A stretch of DNA of 39,935 bases from Hyphomicrobiales bacterium. GTDB taxonomy: Bacteria; Pseudomonadota; Alphaproteobacteria; Rhizobiales; Rhizobiaceae. Where the stretch lies: positions 270,405-310,339 of the forward strand of contig UCEY01000021.1 in the NCBI GenBank assembly GCA_900471605.1, read 5' to 3'. Positions 7,489 through 15,851 of this stretch are shown piece after piece. The notes under the pieces are model-generated. The model saw nothing but the letters and a program-made list of their open reading frames with translations. It was not told the origin of the DNA and did not search any database. Every line of letters starts with the position of its first letter. Position 1 is the first letter of the stretch. The position numbers were made by a program, and so were the translations under genes.

Positions 7489-8892
7489 GTGGATGCAAAA
7501 GCGGATCAGAAGGGCGGCGGCCAGCGCATCGGGATGGTCATGGCCGAAATTCGCAGCCGCATCGCGGGGCGCGGGCTGGTGCCCGGCGCCCGGCTGCCTT
7601 CGGTACGAGCCTTCGCCAAGGCGATGCATGTCTCGGCTTCGACGGTGGTGGAGGCGTATGAGCGGCTGGCGGCCGAGGGGTTGATACGCTCGCGGCCAGG
7701 GTCCGGTTTCTACGTGTCGAGCCCGCTGGCGCCGCTATCGCTTTCCGAGATCGGCCCGAAGCTGGACCGGGCAGTCGATCCGTTCTGGGTATCGCGCCAG
7801 GCACTGCAGGATGGCGATATCCTGAAGCCGGGCTGTGGCTGGCTGCCGTCCTCCTGGATGCCGGAGACGGCGATCCGGCGCGCCTTGCGCAGCCTGTCGC
7901 GCGGCGAGGGCCGGAACCTTTCGGACTACGGCACGCCGCTCGGTTCGCCGCAATTGCGGCAACTGCTCTCCCGCCGCATGGGCGAGCACGGCATATCGGC
8001 GGGGCCGGACCAGATCATCCTTTCCGATTCCGGCACCCAGGCGATCGACCTTCTCTGCCGTTTCCTGATCGAGCCTGGAGATGCGGTTCTGGTCGACGAT
8101 CCCTGTTATTTCAATTTTCACGCCCTGCTGCGCGCCCATCGGGCAAAAATCATCGGCGTGCCCATGACCCAGGTCGGGCCGGATATCGAGGCTTTCGGCC
8201 GGGCGCTGGAGGAGCACAGGCCGCGGCTCTACATCACCAATTCGGGGATCCACAATCCGACCGGGGCGACGCTCTCCCCCGTCGTGGCGCACCGGCTTCT
8301 GAAACTTGCCGACCGCGCCGGCCTGACGATCATCGAGGACGATATCTTCGCCGATCTGGAACACGAGCCGGCGCCACGGCTTGCTGCGTTCGACGGGCTG
8401 GACCGCGTGGTGCATATCGGCAGTTTTTCGAAGACGCTGTCGGCCTCGGTGCGCTGCGGTTTCATCGCCGCCAAACCGGAATGGATCGAAGGTCTGGTCG
8501 ACCTGCAGATCGCCACCAATTTCGGAACCGGGCGGCTGTCGTCCGAACTTGTCCTCACGCTTTTGACCGACGGCAGCTACCGCAAACACCTGGAAGAACT
8601 GCGCGTCCGCCTCTCCCGGACGATGGAGGCGACCACCATGCGGCTTGCATCGCTCGGTATCACGCCCTGGCTGCAGCCGCGGGCCGGCATGTTTCTGTGG
8701 TGCCGCCTGCCGGACGGGATAGAGGCGGCGGATGTGGCACGCGCCTGCCTTGCCGACAATATCGTGCTCGCCCCCGGCAACGTCTTCAGCCAGTCCGAAG
8801 AGGCCGGGGGCTTCCTGCGTTTCAACGTCGCACAGTCGCAGGACCCGCGGATCTTTCAGAGCCTCGAAAGGGCGCTCGGCCGTTTGCCTTGA
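7489..8892 (+). CDS. MocR family regulator (GntR DNA-binding domain fused to class I aminotransferase domain)
   Basis: A 467-residue PLP-dependent regulator. Residues 10-78 are a GntR winged helix (PSVRAFAKAMHVSASTVVEAYERL, then RPGSGFYV). Residues 110-465 are an aspartate-aminotransferase fold with HNPTG (255-259), EDD near 283-285 and the PLP lysine in GSFSKT (Lys315). The chosen start is GTG with AAGGAG eight bases upstream; longer in-frame starts would run back into the divergent EamA gene. Proteins of this family sense amines or amino acids via PLP and usually control a divergent neighbour, here the EamA transporter. Fold call is firm; effector unknown. Confidence 0.87.
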   Translation: MDAKADQKGGGQRIGMVMAEIRSRIAGRGLVPGARLPSVRAFAKAMHVSASTVVEAYERLAAEGLIRSRPGSGFYVSSPLAPLSLSEIGPKLDRAVDPFWVSRQALQDGDILKPGCGWLPSSWMPETAIRRALRSLSRGEGRNLSDYGTPLGSPQLRQLLSRRMGEHGISAGPDQIILSDSGTQAIDLLCRFLIEPGDAVLVDDPCYFNFHALLRAHRAKIIGVPMTQVGPDIEAFGRALEEHRPRLYITNSGIHNPTGATLSPVVAHRLLKLADRAGLTIIEDDIFADLEHEPAPRLAAFDGLDRVVHIGSFSKTLSASVRCGFIAAKPEWIEGLVDLQIATNFGTGRLSSELVLTLLTDGSYRKHLEELRVRLSRTMEATTMRLASLGITPWLQPRAGMFLWCRLPDGIEAADVARACLADNIVLAPGNVFSQSEEAGGFLRFNVAQSQDPRIFQSLERALGRLP

Positions 8893-8917
8893 AAGGCTCG
8901 ACAGCCGTCAATCGAGC
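8893..8917. terminator. hairpin between convergent MocR and GH25 genes
   Basis: AAAGGCTCGA pairs with TCGAGCTTT (9 bp with one bulged G, loop of about 10 nt) immediately after the MocR stop codon. The trailing T run is short, so it is a weak terminator candidate serving either strand between two convergent genes. Confidence 0.45.
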
Positions 8918-8966
8918 TTTGTCGCCGGAAATGAACGTTGCAGACGCGGAGCGGCTCTCCGCTCGC

Positions 8967-10052
8967 TCAATTCTGCGCCAGGGTCGTGCGCGGCCCGATC
9001 CAGTTGTGCCACTGCTCTTCCGAACCGTGGAACACGTTGAGGTCGATCTTGCCTTCGACGCCGTGCGACAGGCCGGAGCCGGAATATTGCCAGAACAGCC
9101 ATTTGCGGCCCGGGTAGACCTTGGAAGGATGCTGGGCGACGGCGCGCAGCCAGAAGGGATAATTGAGGAGCTCGCCCGAGAGGTTGTCCTCGTAGAAATC
9201 CGGCGCCGTGTAAATGATGGGTCGCTGGCCGTAAAAGCGCTCCAGCTTGTCCATGAAGACCTGCATCTTTTCCAGCACGCGGGCGCGGGAGAGTTTCGCC
9301 TTGCAGTTCGATTCGCCGTTCCATTCGACGTCGATGACCGGCGGCAGCGCGTCCGGATCGCGCGGCACGTTGCGGATGAACCAGTCAGCCTGTTCGCCGG
9401 CGGTGCGGCACCAGTAGAAGAAGTGGTAGGCGCCGCGCTTGATGCCGGCCTCCTTGGCCCGGCGCCAATTGGTCTTGAACATCGGGTCGAGATGGTCGCC
9501 GCCATCAGTCGCCTTGATATAGGCGAAATTGGCGCCCTGCGTCCGGAGCTTCGCCCAGTCGATATCGCCCTGCCAGCGCGACACGTCGACGCCGTGCACC
9601 GCATAGCTTCTCGGCGAGACCCTGCCGAAATTGATCGGCTTGGCGTCCCGGAACTGGCGGCTGTAGATCTGCATGCGCCCTCTGCGGGGCGCCGGCCCCA
9701 GTTCAGGCCTGTCGGGCATCAGCATGGCGACCGGCCGTTCGGCGGGAAGCGGCATGCCGACGGTCGTTTCCCGCACGAAGGCTTGCGGCTCCGGCATGGG
9801 ACCGGTCCAGGCGATATCCTGCTGTGGCGGTGCCTGCCGCTGGTGCGAGGGCGGCAGGGATGTCTCCTGTTGGCTGATCCGCGAGGTCTTGCCGATGCCG
9901 ACCGACGGGACGGGGGCGGCGGGCAGGTCGACGGAGCCCGTCTTTTCCTGCGTTGCGACGCCGGCTGCCAGTTCTTCCGGGCCGGATGTCGAGGCGCAGC
10001 CCGCCAAGGCGAAGCAGGTGACGAGGAGTGCTGGTACAGCCGAAAAACGCAT
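8967..10052 (-). CDS. GH25 family lysozyme lipoprotein
   Basis: A 361-residue predicted lipoprotein. The signal peptide ends in a lipobox LAGC with the acylated Cys at residue 19. Residues 20-150 are a Pro- and Gln-rich linker. Residues 153-355 are a glycoside hydrolase family 25 muramidase domain with HGVDVSRWQGDIDW (Asp156), YIKATDG, and the catalytic DVEW (Asp241, Glu243). It should cleave peptidoglycan at MurNAc-GlcNAc bonds in the cell envelope. The ATG at 10052 is chosen because it begins the signal peptide; an upstream extension of 34 residues would bury it. Likely a remodelling enzyme; no phage genes are nearby, so it is not a prophage lysin. Confidence 0.88.
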   Translation of the reverse strand: MRFSAVPALLVTCFALAGCASTSGPEELAAGVATQEKTGSVDLPAAPVPSVGIGKTSRISQQETSLPPSHQRQAPPQQDIAWTGPMPEPQAFVRETTVGMPLPAERPVAMLMPDRPELGPAPRRGRMQIYSRQFRDAKPINFGRVSPRSYAVHGVDVSRWQGDIDWAKLRTQGANFAYIKATDGGDHLDPMFKTNWRRAKEAGIKRGAYHFFYWCRTAGEQADWFIRNVPRDPDALPPVIDVEWNGESNCKAKLSRARVLEKMQVFMDKLERFYGQRPIIYTAPDFYEDNLSGELLNYPFWLRAVAQHPSKVYPGRKWLFWQYSGSGLSHGVEGKIDLNVFHGSEEQWHNWIGPRTTLAQN

Positions 10053-10180
10053 TTGAGAACCCGTACGCAAAACAACAAAGACGGCTGCCCCTTGCCGTCG
10101 AGAACCCCTGAGCGGAATTGCTAACGGAAAATTACCAAAAAATGCTGAATCCAATCTTTACGCGGCGTGATGTTCTGAAA

Positions 10181-10735
10181 TCAGTCGCGCGGCGTGATCA
10201 ACCGCGCCGGATTTCCGACAACCGTGGCGCCCGGCGGCACGTCTCGCGTCACCACCGAGCCAGCCCCGATGATCGCCCCGTCGCCGATCGTGACGCCGCC
10301 GAGGACGATTGCCCCGCCACCCACCCAGACATCGGCGCCGATGCTGATCGGGCGGGCAATTTCCAGGCCTTCGGCGCGCAGCACAGGGTCGCGGTGGTGA
10401 TCCGCGCAATAGAGCTGCACGCCCGGCCCCAGCATCGAGCGGGCGCCGATCCTGACCGGCGCGGTATCGAGTATGGTGCAGCCGGCATTCAGGTAGACGC
10501 CTTGCCCAAGAAAGACATTGAAGCCGTAGGCGCAATGGAAGGGGGCCTCCAGAAAGGCTTCGGATGCGGCGCCGAACAGCGTGTGCAGATAGGGCGACAT
10601 CGCGCCGCGCTCGGTGGGCGGCATGGTGTTGTGGGAATGGACGGCAATCCGAGCCTTGTCGCGGAGCGCATCGAGTTCCGGATCAAGGCAGCAATACCAT
10701 TCGCCGGCCGCCATCTTTTCACGCTCGCTTGCCAT
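10181..10735 (-). CDS. maa: maltose/galactoside O-acetyltransferase family protein
   Basis: A 184-residue left-handed parallel beta-helix acetyltransferase of the Maa/LacA/NodL family, which moves acetyl from acetyl-CoA to a sugar hydroxyl. The N-terminal Mac region reads [23 protein letters not shown] in outline, followed by hexapeptide repeats (for example [42 protein letters not shown]). The catalytic His is in the ADHH stretch (YCADHHRDP). The ATG at 10735 follows an AGGAGG-like site; a longer frame upstream would overlap the GFA gene. It lies 31 bp downstream of the GFA gene and may share its transcript. Substrate sugar unknown. Confidence 0.88.
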   Translation of the reverse strand: MASEREKMAAGEWYCCLDPELDALRDKARIAVHSHNTMPPTERGAMSPYLHTLFGAASEAFLEAPFHCAYGFNVFLGQGVYLNAGCTILDTAPVRIGARSMLGPGVQLYCADHHRDPVLRAEGLEIARPISIGADVWVGGGAIVLGGVTIGDGAIIGAGSVVTRDVPPGATVVGNPARLITPRD

Positions 10736-10766
10736 CTTTCCTCCTCTTAAATTACTCGTTGGCATT

Positions 10767-11252
10767 TCAACGTTTGGCCCCGGCCTTGATCCGCGCCGTT
10801 TCGCGCCGGGCAACACTTTCCGCCGGCCACATCGCCTTGGAACTGTAATAGTTCTCGAAGACATTGGCCCCTTCGGGCAGCCCCACCCAGGCGACTTTCG
10901 AGCGGGTGAAGATATGCACGTCCGGGGAAAATTCCGCACGCCTTTCCAGCGTCTGGACCCGAACGAACAGCATCCATCCGCGCCGGCCGTAATCGCTCCA
11001 CAGTGCCGTCTGGCACTCTGGGCATCGGTAGATGTCGTGAGGCAGGCCGCTGTCGGTGTTCATGACCACCGCGACCGGCTCTCCCTCGACGATTTCCACC
11101 CGGTCGGTTTCGATCAGGGCATTGATGGCGAATGCGCCGCCTGTCTGCTGCTGGCAATCGGTGCAATGGCAGCAATGGATGAACATCGGCCGTCCATGCA
11201 TGCGATAGCGGACCTTGCCGCAGAAGCAGCCGCCCTCGAATATCTCGCTCAT
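10767..11252 (-). CDS. GFA family zinc-binding protein
   Basis: A 161-residue protein of the GFA (glutathione-dependent formaldehyde-activating/CENP-V) family. The zinc ligands are visible as CxCG (Cys9, Cys11), CHCxxC (Cys28, Cys30, Cys33) and CPEC (Cys77, Cys80). The family name comes from Gfa, which was linked to S-hydroxymethylglutathione formation, but most members are uncharacterised, so no reaction should be assumed. It is divergent from the beta-hydroxyacid dehydrogenase gene across about 140 bp and is followed by the acetyltransferase gene. Confidence 0.85.
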   Translation of the reverse strand: MSEIFEGGCFCGKVRYRMHGRPMFIHCCHCTDCQQQTGGAFAINALIETDRVEIVEGEPVAVVMNTDSGLPHDIYRCPECQTALWSDYGRRGWMLFVRVQTLERRAEFSPDVHIFTRSKVAWVGLPEGANVFENYYSSKAMWPAESVARRETARIKAGAKR

Positions 11253-11390
11253 CTCCCGCCCGGGCTCCCTCACGGTTACTGACGTCGAATATGAAATATT
11301 GCTCAATGCTCCCGCAATGCAAAATGAAGAAGACGAGATCGACGTGTTCTGCTTTAACTCCGGCAGTAACGATATGAGCAGGATCAACGC

Positions 11391-12260
11391 ATGACGAAAG
11401 AGCGGATTGGTGTCGTCGGCCTCGGCCGGATGGGCAGCGCCATGGCGGGACGCCTCGCAGCCCAAGGCCTTGCCGTCACGGGATGGACCCGCAGTGGCCT
11501 TTCCGCGGACAAGGCTGCGGCCCTCGGGATCGCCGCCTCGCTCGATCTGGCGGCACTTCTCGAAGCCTCGGATATCGTCATTCTGGCGCTGCTCGATGAC
11601 GAAGCCGTGCGCGCGACGCTCCATGAACTCGCCGCCGCCGATCCGGCCGGCAAGCTCATCGTCGATACCAGTACGGTCAGCCCCGAGACGCTGCGCGCCC
11701 ACGAAAGCGCGATGGCCGAAGCGGATGCCGCCCTGCTCGATGCGCCGGTTTCCGGTGGACCGGAAATGCTGCTGTCCGGCACGGTCGGTCTTTATATCGG
11801 CGGCGCGGAGAAGGATTTTCGGCGCTTCCTGCCGGTCGCAGAGGTTCTTTCCAACCGCATCCATCACGTCGGCAAGCTGGGCGACGGCGCATCCGCAAAG
11901 CTCGTCAACAATATGATGCTGATGGGTCTCTGGCAGATCATGAAGGAGGCCATCGAACTTGGCGGCAAGGCCGGGCTCGGTCGCGACAAGATGATCGAGA
12001 TCCTGTCGGGCAGTCCGGCTGCGAGCCCGGCCATGCGGTCGCGGCTTCCGGTCGTTCTTGGCGAGACGGAGGCGGTCGGGTTTCCGGTCTCCGGCGTGTT
12101 GAAGGACATGGGCGTGGTCCTCGAACTCGCGGGGCATCTCGGCGTTGCCACGCCGGCGATCGAGGCGGCGCGTGCGAGCTTCAGGAACGCCGCGGCACTT
12201 GGTTACGGCGAGGCCGATCTTGGCACCGTTGTGCGGCTGGCGCTTGAGGGAAAAGGCTGA
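11391..12260 (+). CDS. NAD(P)-dependent beta-hydroxyacid dehydrogenase family protein
   Basis: A 289-residue member of the 3-hydroxyisobutyrate dehydrogenase/tartronate semialdehyde reductase family. The Rossmann motif GLGRMG is at 10-15, the substrate-binding signature DAPVSGG at 117-123, and the catalytic Lys170 lies in GASAKLVNN with Asn174. Length is normal for the family. Such enzymes oxidise or reduce short beta-hydroxyacids in the cytoplasm; GarR, MmsB and glyoxylate reductase-like members differ in residues that cannot be settled here. It stands alone and converges on the DoxX gene. Confidence 0.87.
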   Translation: MTKERIGVVGLGRMGSAMAGRLAAQGLAVTGWTRSGLSADKAAALGIAASLDLAALLEASDIVILALLDDEAVRATLHELAAADPAGKLIVDTSTVSPETLRAHESAMAEADAALLDAPVSGGPEMLLSGTVGLYIGGAEKDFRRFLPVAEVLSNRIHHVGKLGDGASAKLVNNMMLMGLWQIMKEAIELGGKAGLGRDKMIEILSGSPAASPAMRSRLPVVLGETEAVGFPVSGVLKDMGVVLELAGHLGVATPAIEAARASFRNAAALGYGEADLGTVVRLALEGKG

Positions 12261-12289
12261 ACCCGGGAGCGGCCCAGCCTTCTCGAAAC

Positions 12290-12739
12290 TTAGAACGTGC
12301 GGCCGAGGCGGGCGTCGACCGAGTGGCTGTTGCCACCGCGTACCGCAAAGAACAGGAAGATCGCCGCCCAGAGAATGGATTTCTCGGCGCCGGCGAGACC
12401 CTGGTTTTGGGCGATGCCGTGGAAATAGACGGTGACCAGCAGAACGATCATTGCCGCGAACGAGGCGGGGCGGGTGAAGAGGCCGATGGCGACGAGAATG
12501 CCGCCGAAGAATTCCGTGGCCGAGAGCAGAGGCGACCAGAAGACACCCGGATAGAAACCGAGGCTTTCGACCATGCCCACCGCACCGAAGGGATTGGTGA
12601 TCTTGCCGAAACCGTGCGTGACCAGCAATACGCCGGCCGCGACCCGCAGGATCGTCTCGACGATCTCGTGGGTGGAGGTGTAGACAGGGGCGAGCGCCGG
12701 AATGATCAGGCGGGAGCGGGTGGTGGATTGAAGAGCCAT
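12290..12739 (-). CDS. DoxX family membrane protein
   Basis: A 149-residue membrane protein with four hydrophobic helices (about residues 30-50, 70-90, 95-115 and 125-142) and the DoxX-type stretch LRVAAGVLLVTHGFGKI. AAGAGG precedes the ATG at 12739; the longer frame lacks a ribosome site. DoxX-family proteins are linked with quinone or thiol redox chemistry in some bacteria, but most are unassigned. It is divergent from the SelW-like gene. Confidence 0.82.
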   Translation of the reverse strand: MALQSTTRSRLIIPALAPVYTSTHEIVETILRVAAGVLLVTHGFGKITNPFGAVGMVESLGFYPGVFWSPLLSATEFFGGILVAIGLFTRPASFAAMIVLLVTVYFHGIAQNQGLAGAEKSILWAAIFLFFAVRGGNSHSVDARLGRTF

Positions 12740-12892
12740 GGAACCTCTTTTCGATGAAAACGATGCGACCATCGTCGCTGCAGCTCCAAATTGACGTTCA
12801 CGCCATGTCTGTCGAGATGCGCGCGTTCAAAAACTTGACCGTTCCGGTTGACATTATTGTGAGACGGAATTGACCCGAGCCGAAGGCAAAAC

Positions 12893-13195
12893 ATGATGGA
12901 AAAACCGCGCATTACGATTCTTTACTGCATCCAGTGCAACTGGCTGCTGCGCGCCGGATGGATGGCGCAGGAGCTGCTGCAGACTTTTAGCGACGCGCTG
13001 GGCGAGGTGGCGCTGATTCCTGGCACCGGCGGCAATTTCGAGATCCAGGTGAACGGAACGCTCATCTGGGAGCGCAAGCGGGATGGCGGTTTTCCCGGCC
13101 CGAAGGAGCTGAAACAACGGGTGCGCGACGTGATCGATCCGGATCGCGACCTTGGCCATGTGGATCGCAAGGCGTCCGAAACTGGCGAGAACTGA
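12893..13195 (+). CDS. SelT/SelW/SelH (Rdx) family thioredoxin-like protein
   Basis: A 100-residue protein with a CIQC redox motif (Cys12, Cys15) after the first beta strand and the family stretch GTGGNFEIQVNGTLIWERKRDGGFP, which matches the Rdx fold of selenoprotein W homologues. Bacterial members use Cys in place of selenocysteine, as here. The start could be either of two adjacent ATG codons. Role is probably thiol redox; no partner can be named. It precedes tRNA-Leu by about 100 bp. Confidence 0.82.
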   Translation: MMEKPRITILYCIQCNWLLRAGWMAQELLQTFSDALGEVALIPGTGGNFEIQVNGTLIWERKRDGGFPGPKELKQRVRDVIDPDRDLGHVDRKASETGEN

Positions 13196-13258
13196 GACTG
13201 CGCATGACGGATCCGTGAAGGTTTTTTGGCGACTGACACGGAAACTTCAAAAAGCCTG

Positions 13259-13287
13259 TTGACAGGGGAAGGTCACACCCGTACATG
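13259..13287 (+). promoter_or_regulatory. promoter of tRNA-Leu
   Basis: A perfect -35 TTGACA (13259-13264) and a weak -10 TACATG (13282-13287) are separated by 17 bp, ending about 10 bp before the mature tRNA. Position and -35 match support it; the -10 is poor. Confidence 0.55.
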
Positions 13288-13297
13288 GCTCTCCGTC

Positions 13298-13384
13298 GCC
13301 CAGATGGCGGAATTGGTAGACGCGCCAGCTTCAGGTGCTGGTACCCGAAAGGGTGTGGAGGTTCGAGTCCTCTTCTGGGCACCA
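13298..13384 (+). tRNA. tRNA-Leu(CAG)
   Basis: An 87-nt class II tRNA with encoded CCA. The acceptor stem is GCCCAGA with TCTGGGC, the D-loop is that of leucine tRNAs, and the anticodon stem CCAGC/GCTGG closes a 7-nt loop with CAG at 13332-13334, which reads CUG codons. The long variable arm (ACCCGAAAGGGT) and the TGG-AGGTTCGAGTCCT T-arm are intact. It has its own promoter and a terminator just downstream, so it is a single-gene transcript. Confidence 0.97.
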
Positions 13385-13392
13385 TTCCATTT

Positions 13393-13419
13393 TCAAGCAT
13401 TGATTATGCTTGATTTTTT
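13393..13419 (+). terminator. rho-independent terminator of tRNA-Leu
   Basis: TCAAGCAT and ATGCTTGA pair perfectly over 8 bp with a 5-nt loop, followed by six T residues, 9 bp after the CCA end of tRNA-Leu. Confidence 0.9.
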
Positions 13420-13702
13420 CCGAAATTGTCTCGCTTCCCACAGCTTTGTCTGTGCGGGACAACTTCGTTTTCGGTTTATTCCAATCTTAATTTAAGGACG
13501 GCGCCGGCCCGCTCCGGGGGTTTCTCCATCAGGCATGAAACGTGAGCTTTCTTGCCCTCGTTTTCCTGCATACTCAGCATAAAAACAGCTCTTTCCGTCC
13601 ACGCCTGTCGGGGCGGCATGCCCGTCGCAGTCAGGCAAGGACCGAATGGTGGACGTCTGGGCAAGCTGCCCTAGGTAGGGCGACAACACCGGAGGCCCGA
13701 TC
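13420..13702. other. intergenic stretch without a recognised gene
   Basis: Only a short imperfect hairpin (CCCACAG with CTGTGCGGG near 13437-13458) is visible. Short open frames here lack ribosome sites and recognisable protein character. The stretch just after the tRNA terminator is noticeably AT-richer than its surroundings. Confidence 0.5.
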
Positions 13703-13783
13703 ATGGATTTCATCTATGCGCCCGCCCTCGTCGGCGGATCGATCATTCTCGGAATTATGCTCATCTACTTTGCCCTGAGGTAG
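13703..13783 (+). CDS. 26-residue single-helix membrane peptide
   Basis: ATG at 13703 has a full GGAGG seven bases upstream. The 26 codons encode a peptide that is almost entirely one hydrophobic helix (VGGSIILGIMLIYFAL) with Asp2 near the N-terminus and Arg26 at the end, ended by TAG. The strong ribosome site with ideal spacing and the clean transmembrane character support a real small protein. KdpF-like subunits are of similar size, but no kdp genes follow, so that role is unlikely. No homologue is recognised. Confidence 0.5.
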   Translation: MDFIYAPALVGGSIILGIMLIYFALR

Positions 13784-14100
13784 AGTGTCGCTCCGCTCCC
13801 CACAGTCCAGCTGCTCAGGAAGAGCCGGCCTTGCTGGAAGCGCCGACTTTCACCCCGTCCGTGCCATGTTGCTTCAAGGATGATATGGCTATGGCAACAT
13901 CTCACGACGACGCATCTGCCGCACTTTGCAGCGAAAATGTCGCCGGCACGCGCGCTACAACTGCTCGGCAATGCGCCGCCGCGGCGGCACCCTTGGCAAT
14001 GTTGATGGCGCGGGCAACTTCCGTATAAATAACCGCGAACGCTTCGGGATGACCTTCGGAATCGCCAGACGAGTTGCGGGGACGCGGGCAGGGCAGGGAC

Positions 14101-14131
14101 CCTGAACCGACGTCATTGCGTCGGGGTCAGG
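14101..14131 (+). other. stem-loop in the leader of the oxidoreductase gene
   Basis: CCTGA-CCGACG pairs with CGTCGG-TCAGG (11 bp, with an internal A opposite GG) around the loop TCATTG. There is no T run, so it is not a terminator. It may be part of a structured leader or small RNA. Confidence 0.4.
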
Positions 14132-14202
14132 CGCTTCGGTTCGCCGGACCTGCTGGCCGGCAGGCCGCAACTGGCCAGGATCGAAGGCTATCTTAACGGG
14201 AG

Positions 14203-14216
14203 CGATCCTAGGATCG
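14203..14216. promoter_or_regulatory. 14-bp perfect palindrome upstream of the Gfo/Idh/MocA gene
   Basis: CGATCCTAGGATCG is its own reverse complement and ends 46 bp before the ATG. It is a candidate operator for an unidentified regulator. Confidence 0.35.
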
Positions 14217-14262
14217 AGGCGACCGATGCGCCGCCTTGACGCGCTTTAAAGGGGAGAGGGAA

Positions 14263-15381
14263 ATGTCGTTTTCAATGCCGCAGAGAGAACTTGGAATAGC
14301 CCTGATCGGTACGGGTTTCATGGGCAAGTGCCACGCCATGGCCTGGCGCAATGTCAGCGCAGTCTTCGGCGGCGCGCATCCCAGGCTCGAGATCCTTTCA
14401 GACGTCACGGAGGAGAGCGCCGCGCAGTTCGCGCGGCAGTTCGGTTTCGCCCGGGCGACGGCCCGGTGGGAGGAGGCCGTCTCCGATCCGAACGTCGACA
14501 TTGTGTCGATCACCGCGCCCAACGGCATGCATCGGCCTATGGCCGAGGCGGCGTTGACCGCCGGTAAGCACGTCTGGCTGGAAAAACCGATGGCGCTGAC
14601 GCTCTCCGACGCCGAGGCTATGGCCAAGATTGCTGCCGCCCATCCAGGGCAGGTCACCATGCTCGGTTACAACTATCTGAGGAACCCCGCTTTCCGCGCC
14701 GCTTCCGGCATGGTCCGCGACGGAACGATCGGCACGCCCCTGGCCTTTCGCGGGGTCTACGACGAGGACTATTCCGCCGATCCGCTCCTGCCCTGGTCAT
14801 GGCGGATGACGCACGAGGGCGGGGGCCTCGGTGCGCTGGGCGACCTCGGTTGCCATCTCGTGAGCCATATGACGGCGCTGATGGGGCCGGTCGCAGAGAT
14901 CGTCGCCCAGACGCAGATCGCCATTCCAACGCGCCCTTCGCCCGATGGGCCCAAGCGGGTGGAAAACGAGGACAGCGCGCTTGCGCTTCTGCGATTTACC
15001 TCCGGCGCGCAGGGTTCGTTCGCCACATCGCGCGTGGCGCGCGGGCGCAAATGCCGTCTGCAATGGGAAGTGCACGGCTCCGACGGTACGATCGTTTTCG
15101 ACCAGGAGAACATGAACGAGTTGTGGGTGCATCGAACCGGTGAGGACGGTTTCGTGCGACATCTTACCGGACCCGGCCAGCCGGACTTTTCAGCTTTCTG
15201 CCCCGCACCTGGCCATAATTTCGGATTCAACGAACAGAAGGTCATCGAGGCGCGTGATCTGCTGGCCGCGATTGCAGGCGAGCCGAATGTCGGGCCGGAT
15301 TTCGAGGCTGGTCTCGAGATCGAGAAGATTATCCACGCGATGGCCGTCTCGAACGGTACGACCATCCGGATCGAGAGGTGA
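14263..15381 (+). CDS. Gfo/Idh/MocA family oxidoreductase
   Basis: A 372-residue NAD(P)-dependent sugar or inositol dehydrogenase-like protein. The Rossmann motif GTGFMG is at 16-21, the family signature EKP at 107-109 with Lys108 as the usual catalytic lysine, and the [10 protein letters not shown] stretch (193-202) supplies the Asp and His of the active site. GGGGAGAGGG lies just upstream of the chosen ATG; an in-frame TTG nine codons earlier is less likely. It has no transporter or sugar-pathway neighbours, so its substrate cannot be inferred. Confidence 0.87.
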   Translation: MSFSMPQRELGIALIGTGFMGKCHAMAWRNVSAVFGGAHPRLEILSDVTEESAAQFARQFGFARATARWEEAVSDPNVDIVSITAPNGMHRPMAEAALTAGKHVWLEKPMALTLSDAEAMAKIAAAHPGQVTMLGYNYLRNPAFRAASGMVRDGTIGTPLAFRGVYDEDYSADPLLPWSWRMTHEGGGLGALGDLGCHLVSHMTALMGPVAEIVAQTQIAIPTRPSPDGPKRVENEDSALALLRFTSGAQGSFATSRVARGRKCRLQWEVHGSDGTIVFDQENMNELWVHRTGEDGFVRHLTGPGQPDFSAFCPAPGHNFGFNEQKVIEARDLLAAIAGEPNVGPDFEAGLEIEKIIHAMAVSNGTTIRIER

Positions 15382-15506
15382 CGCAAGCGGGGCGCTTGAC
15401 GTCATGACCACAAGCGGGCCCGTGTCGATCTCCAGGAGCAGTTAGGGCGGATGTGACGGGTCTGCTCCCCAGGCATTCAATGCGCGCTGCTTCTTTTGCC
15501 GCAACT

Positions 15507-15731
15507 CTAACAGAGCAGGCTTAGTGGCGAGAACACGGGCACCCAGGCTGCAAAAAAGTTCTCTACTTTAGAGCGGGACAGAAGTGCCAAGATCTGGAGA
15601 GGAGAGATGTTCCGGTAAACGCGTTCGCGTCCGCTTCGATAGATAAGCCTAAGGGCTCGCGTCGCTGGGTCATAGATGCCACACGCGATTCGTTTTCCGA
15701 ACAGGTAAAAATGCTGCTTTCTATTTTTCAT
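15507..15731 (-). CDS. small KTSC-domain-like protein
   Basis: A 74-residue protein with GIYDPATRALRLIYRSGRERVYRNISPLQ in outline, followed by a leucine-rich stretch and SKVENFFAAWV. This resembles the KTSC domain pattern (YDPATR-L-V-F-SG-VYRY-VP ... SKG-YF), a small domain known alone or at the end of some lysyl-tRNA synthetases. The ATG at 15731 has GGAG nine bases upstream; a GTG five codons earlier is possible. The DNA is more AT-rich than its neighbours, suggesting transfer. KTSC assignment is from pattern memory and is tentative. Confidence 0.5.
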   Translation of the reverse strand: MKNRKQHFYLFGKRIACGIYDPATRALRLIYRSGRERVYRNISPLQILALLSRSKVENFFAAWVPVFSPLSLLC

Positions 15732-15851
15732 TTGCGGACACTCCACAGCAGCACAATAAACGCGTTATTCTGAAAGACCGCAAGTTAAAGGTTACGTTAT
15801 TGTGACGGTCATTGCTTTGTCCGGCGCAATCCATCTCCGACTGCTCGTCGA

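Larger units (their letters stand above)
13784..14262. other. 478-bp non-coding stretch, possible structured leader
   Basis: No convincing coding frame. It contains a plausible sigma70-type promoter (TTGATG 14002-14007, 16-bp spacer, TATAAA 14024-14029), a stem-loop at 14101-14131 and a 14-bp palindrome at 14203-14216 ahead of the oxidoreductase gene. This fits a leader of about 225 nt or a small RNA, but nothing matches a known RNA family. Confidence 0.4.

Noticed and set aside
8481..10124. Long plus-strand frame through the end of the MocR gene and opposite the GH25 gene
   Set aside because: It crosses the convergent boundary and overlaps two genes with clear motifs; composition is that of antisense high-GC DNA.
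11253..12137. Upstream extension of the GFA frame to 456 residues
   Set aside because: The extension is antisense to the beta-hydroxyacid dehydrogenase gene; the family domain begins at the ATG at 11252.
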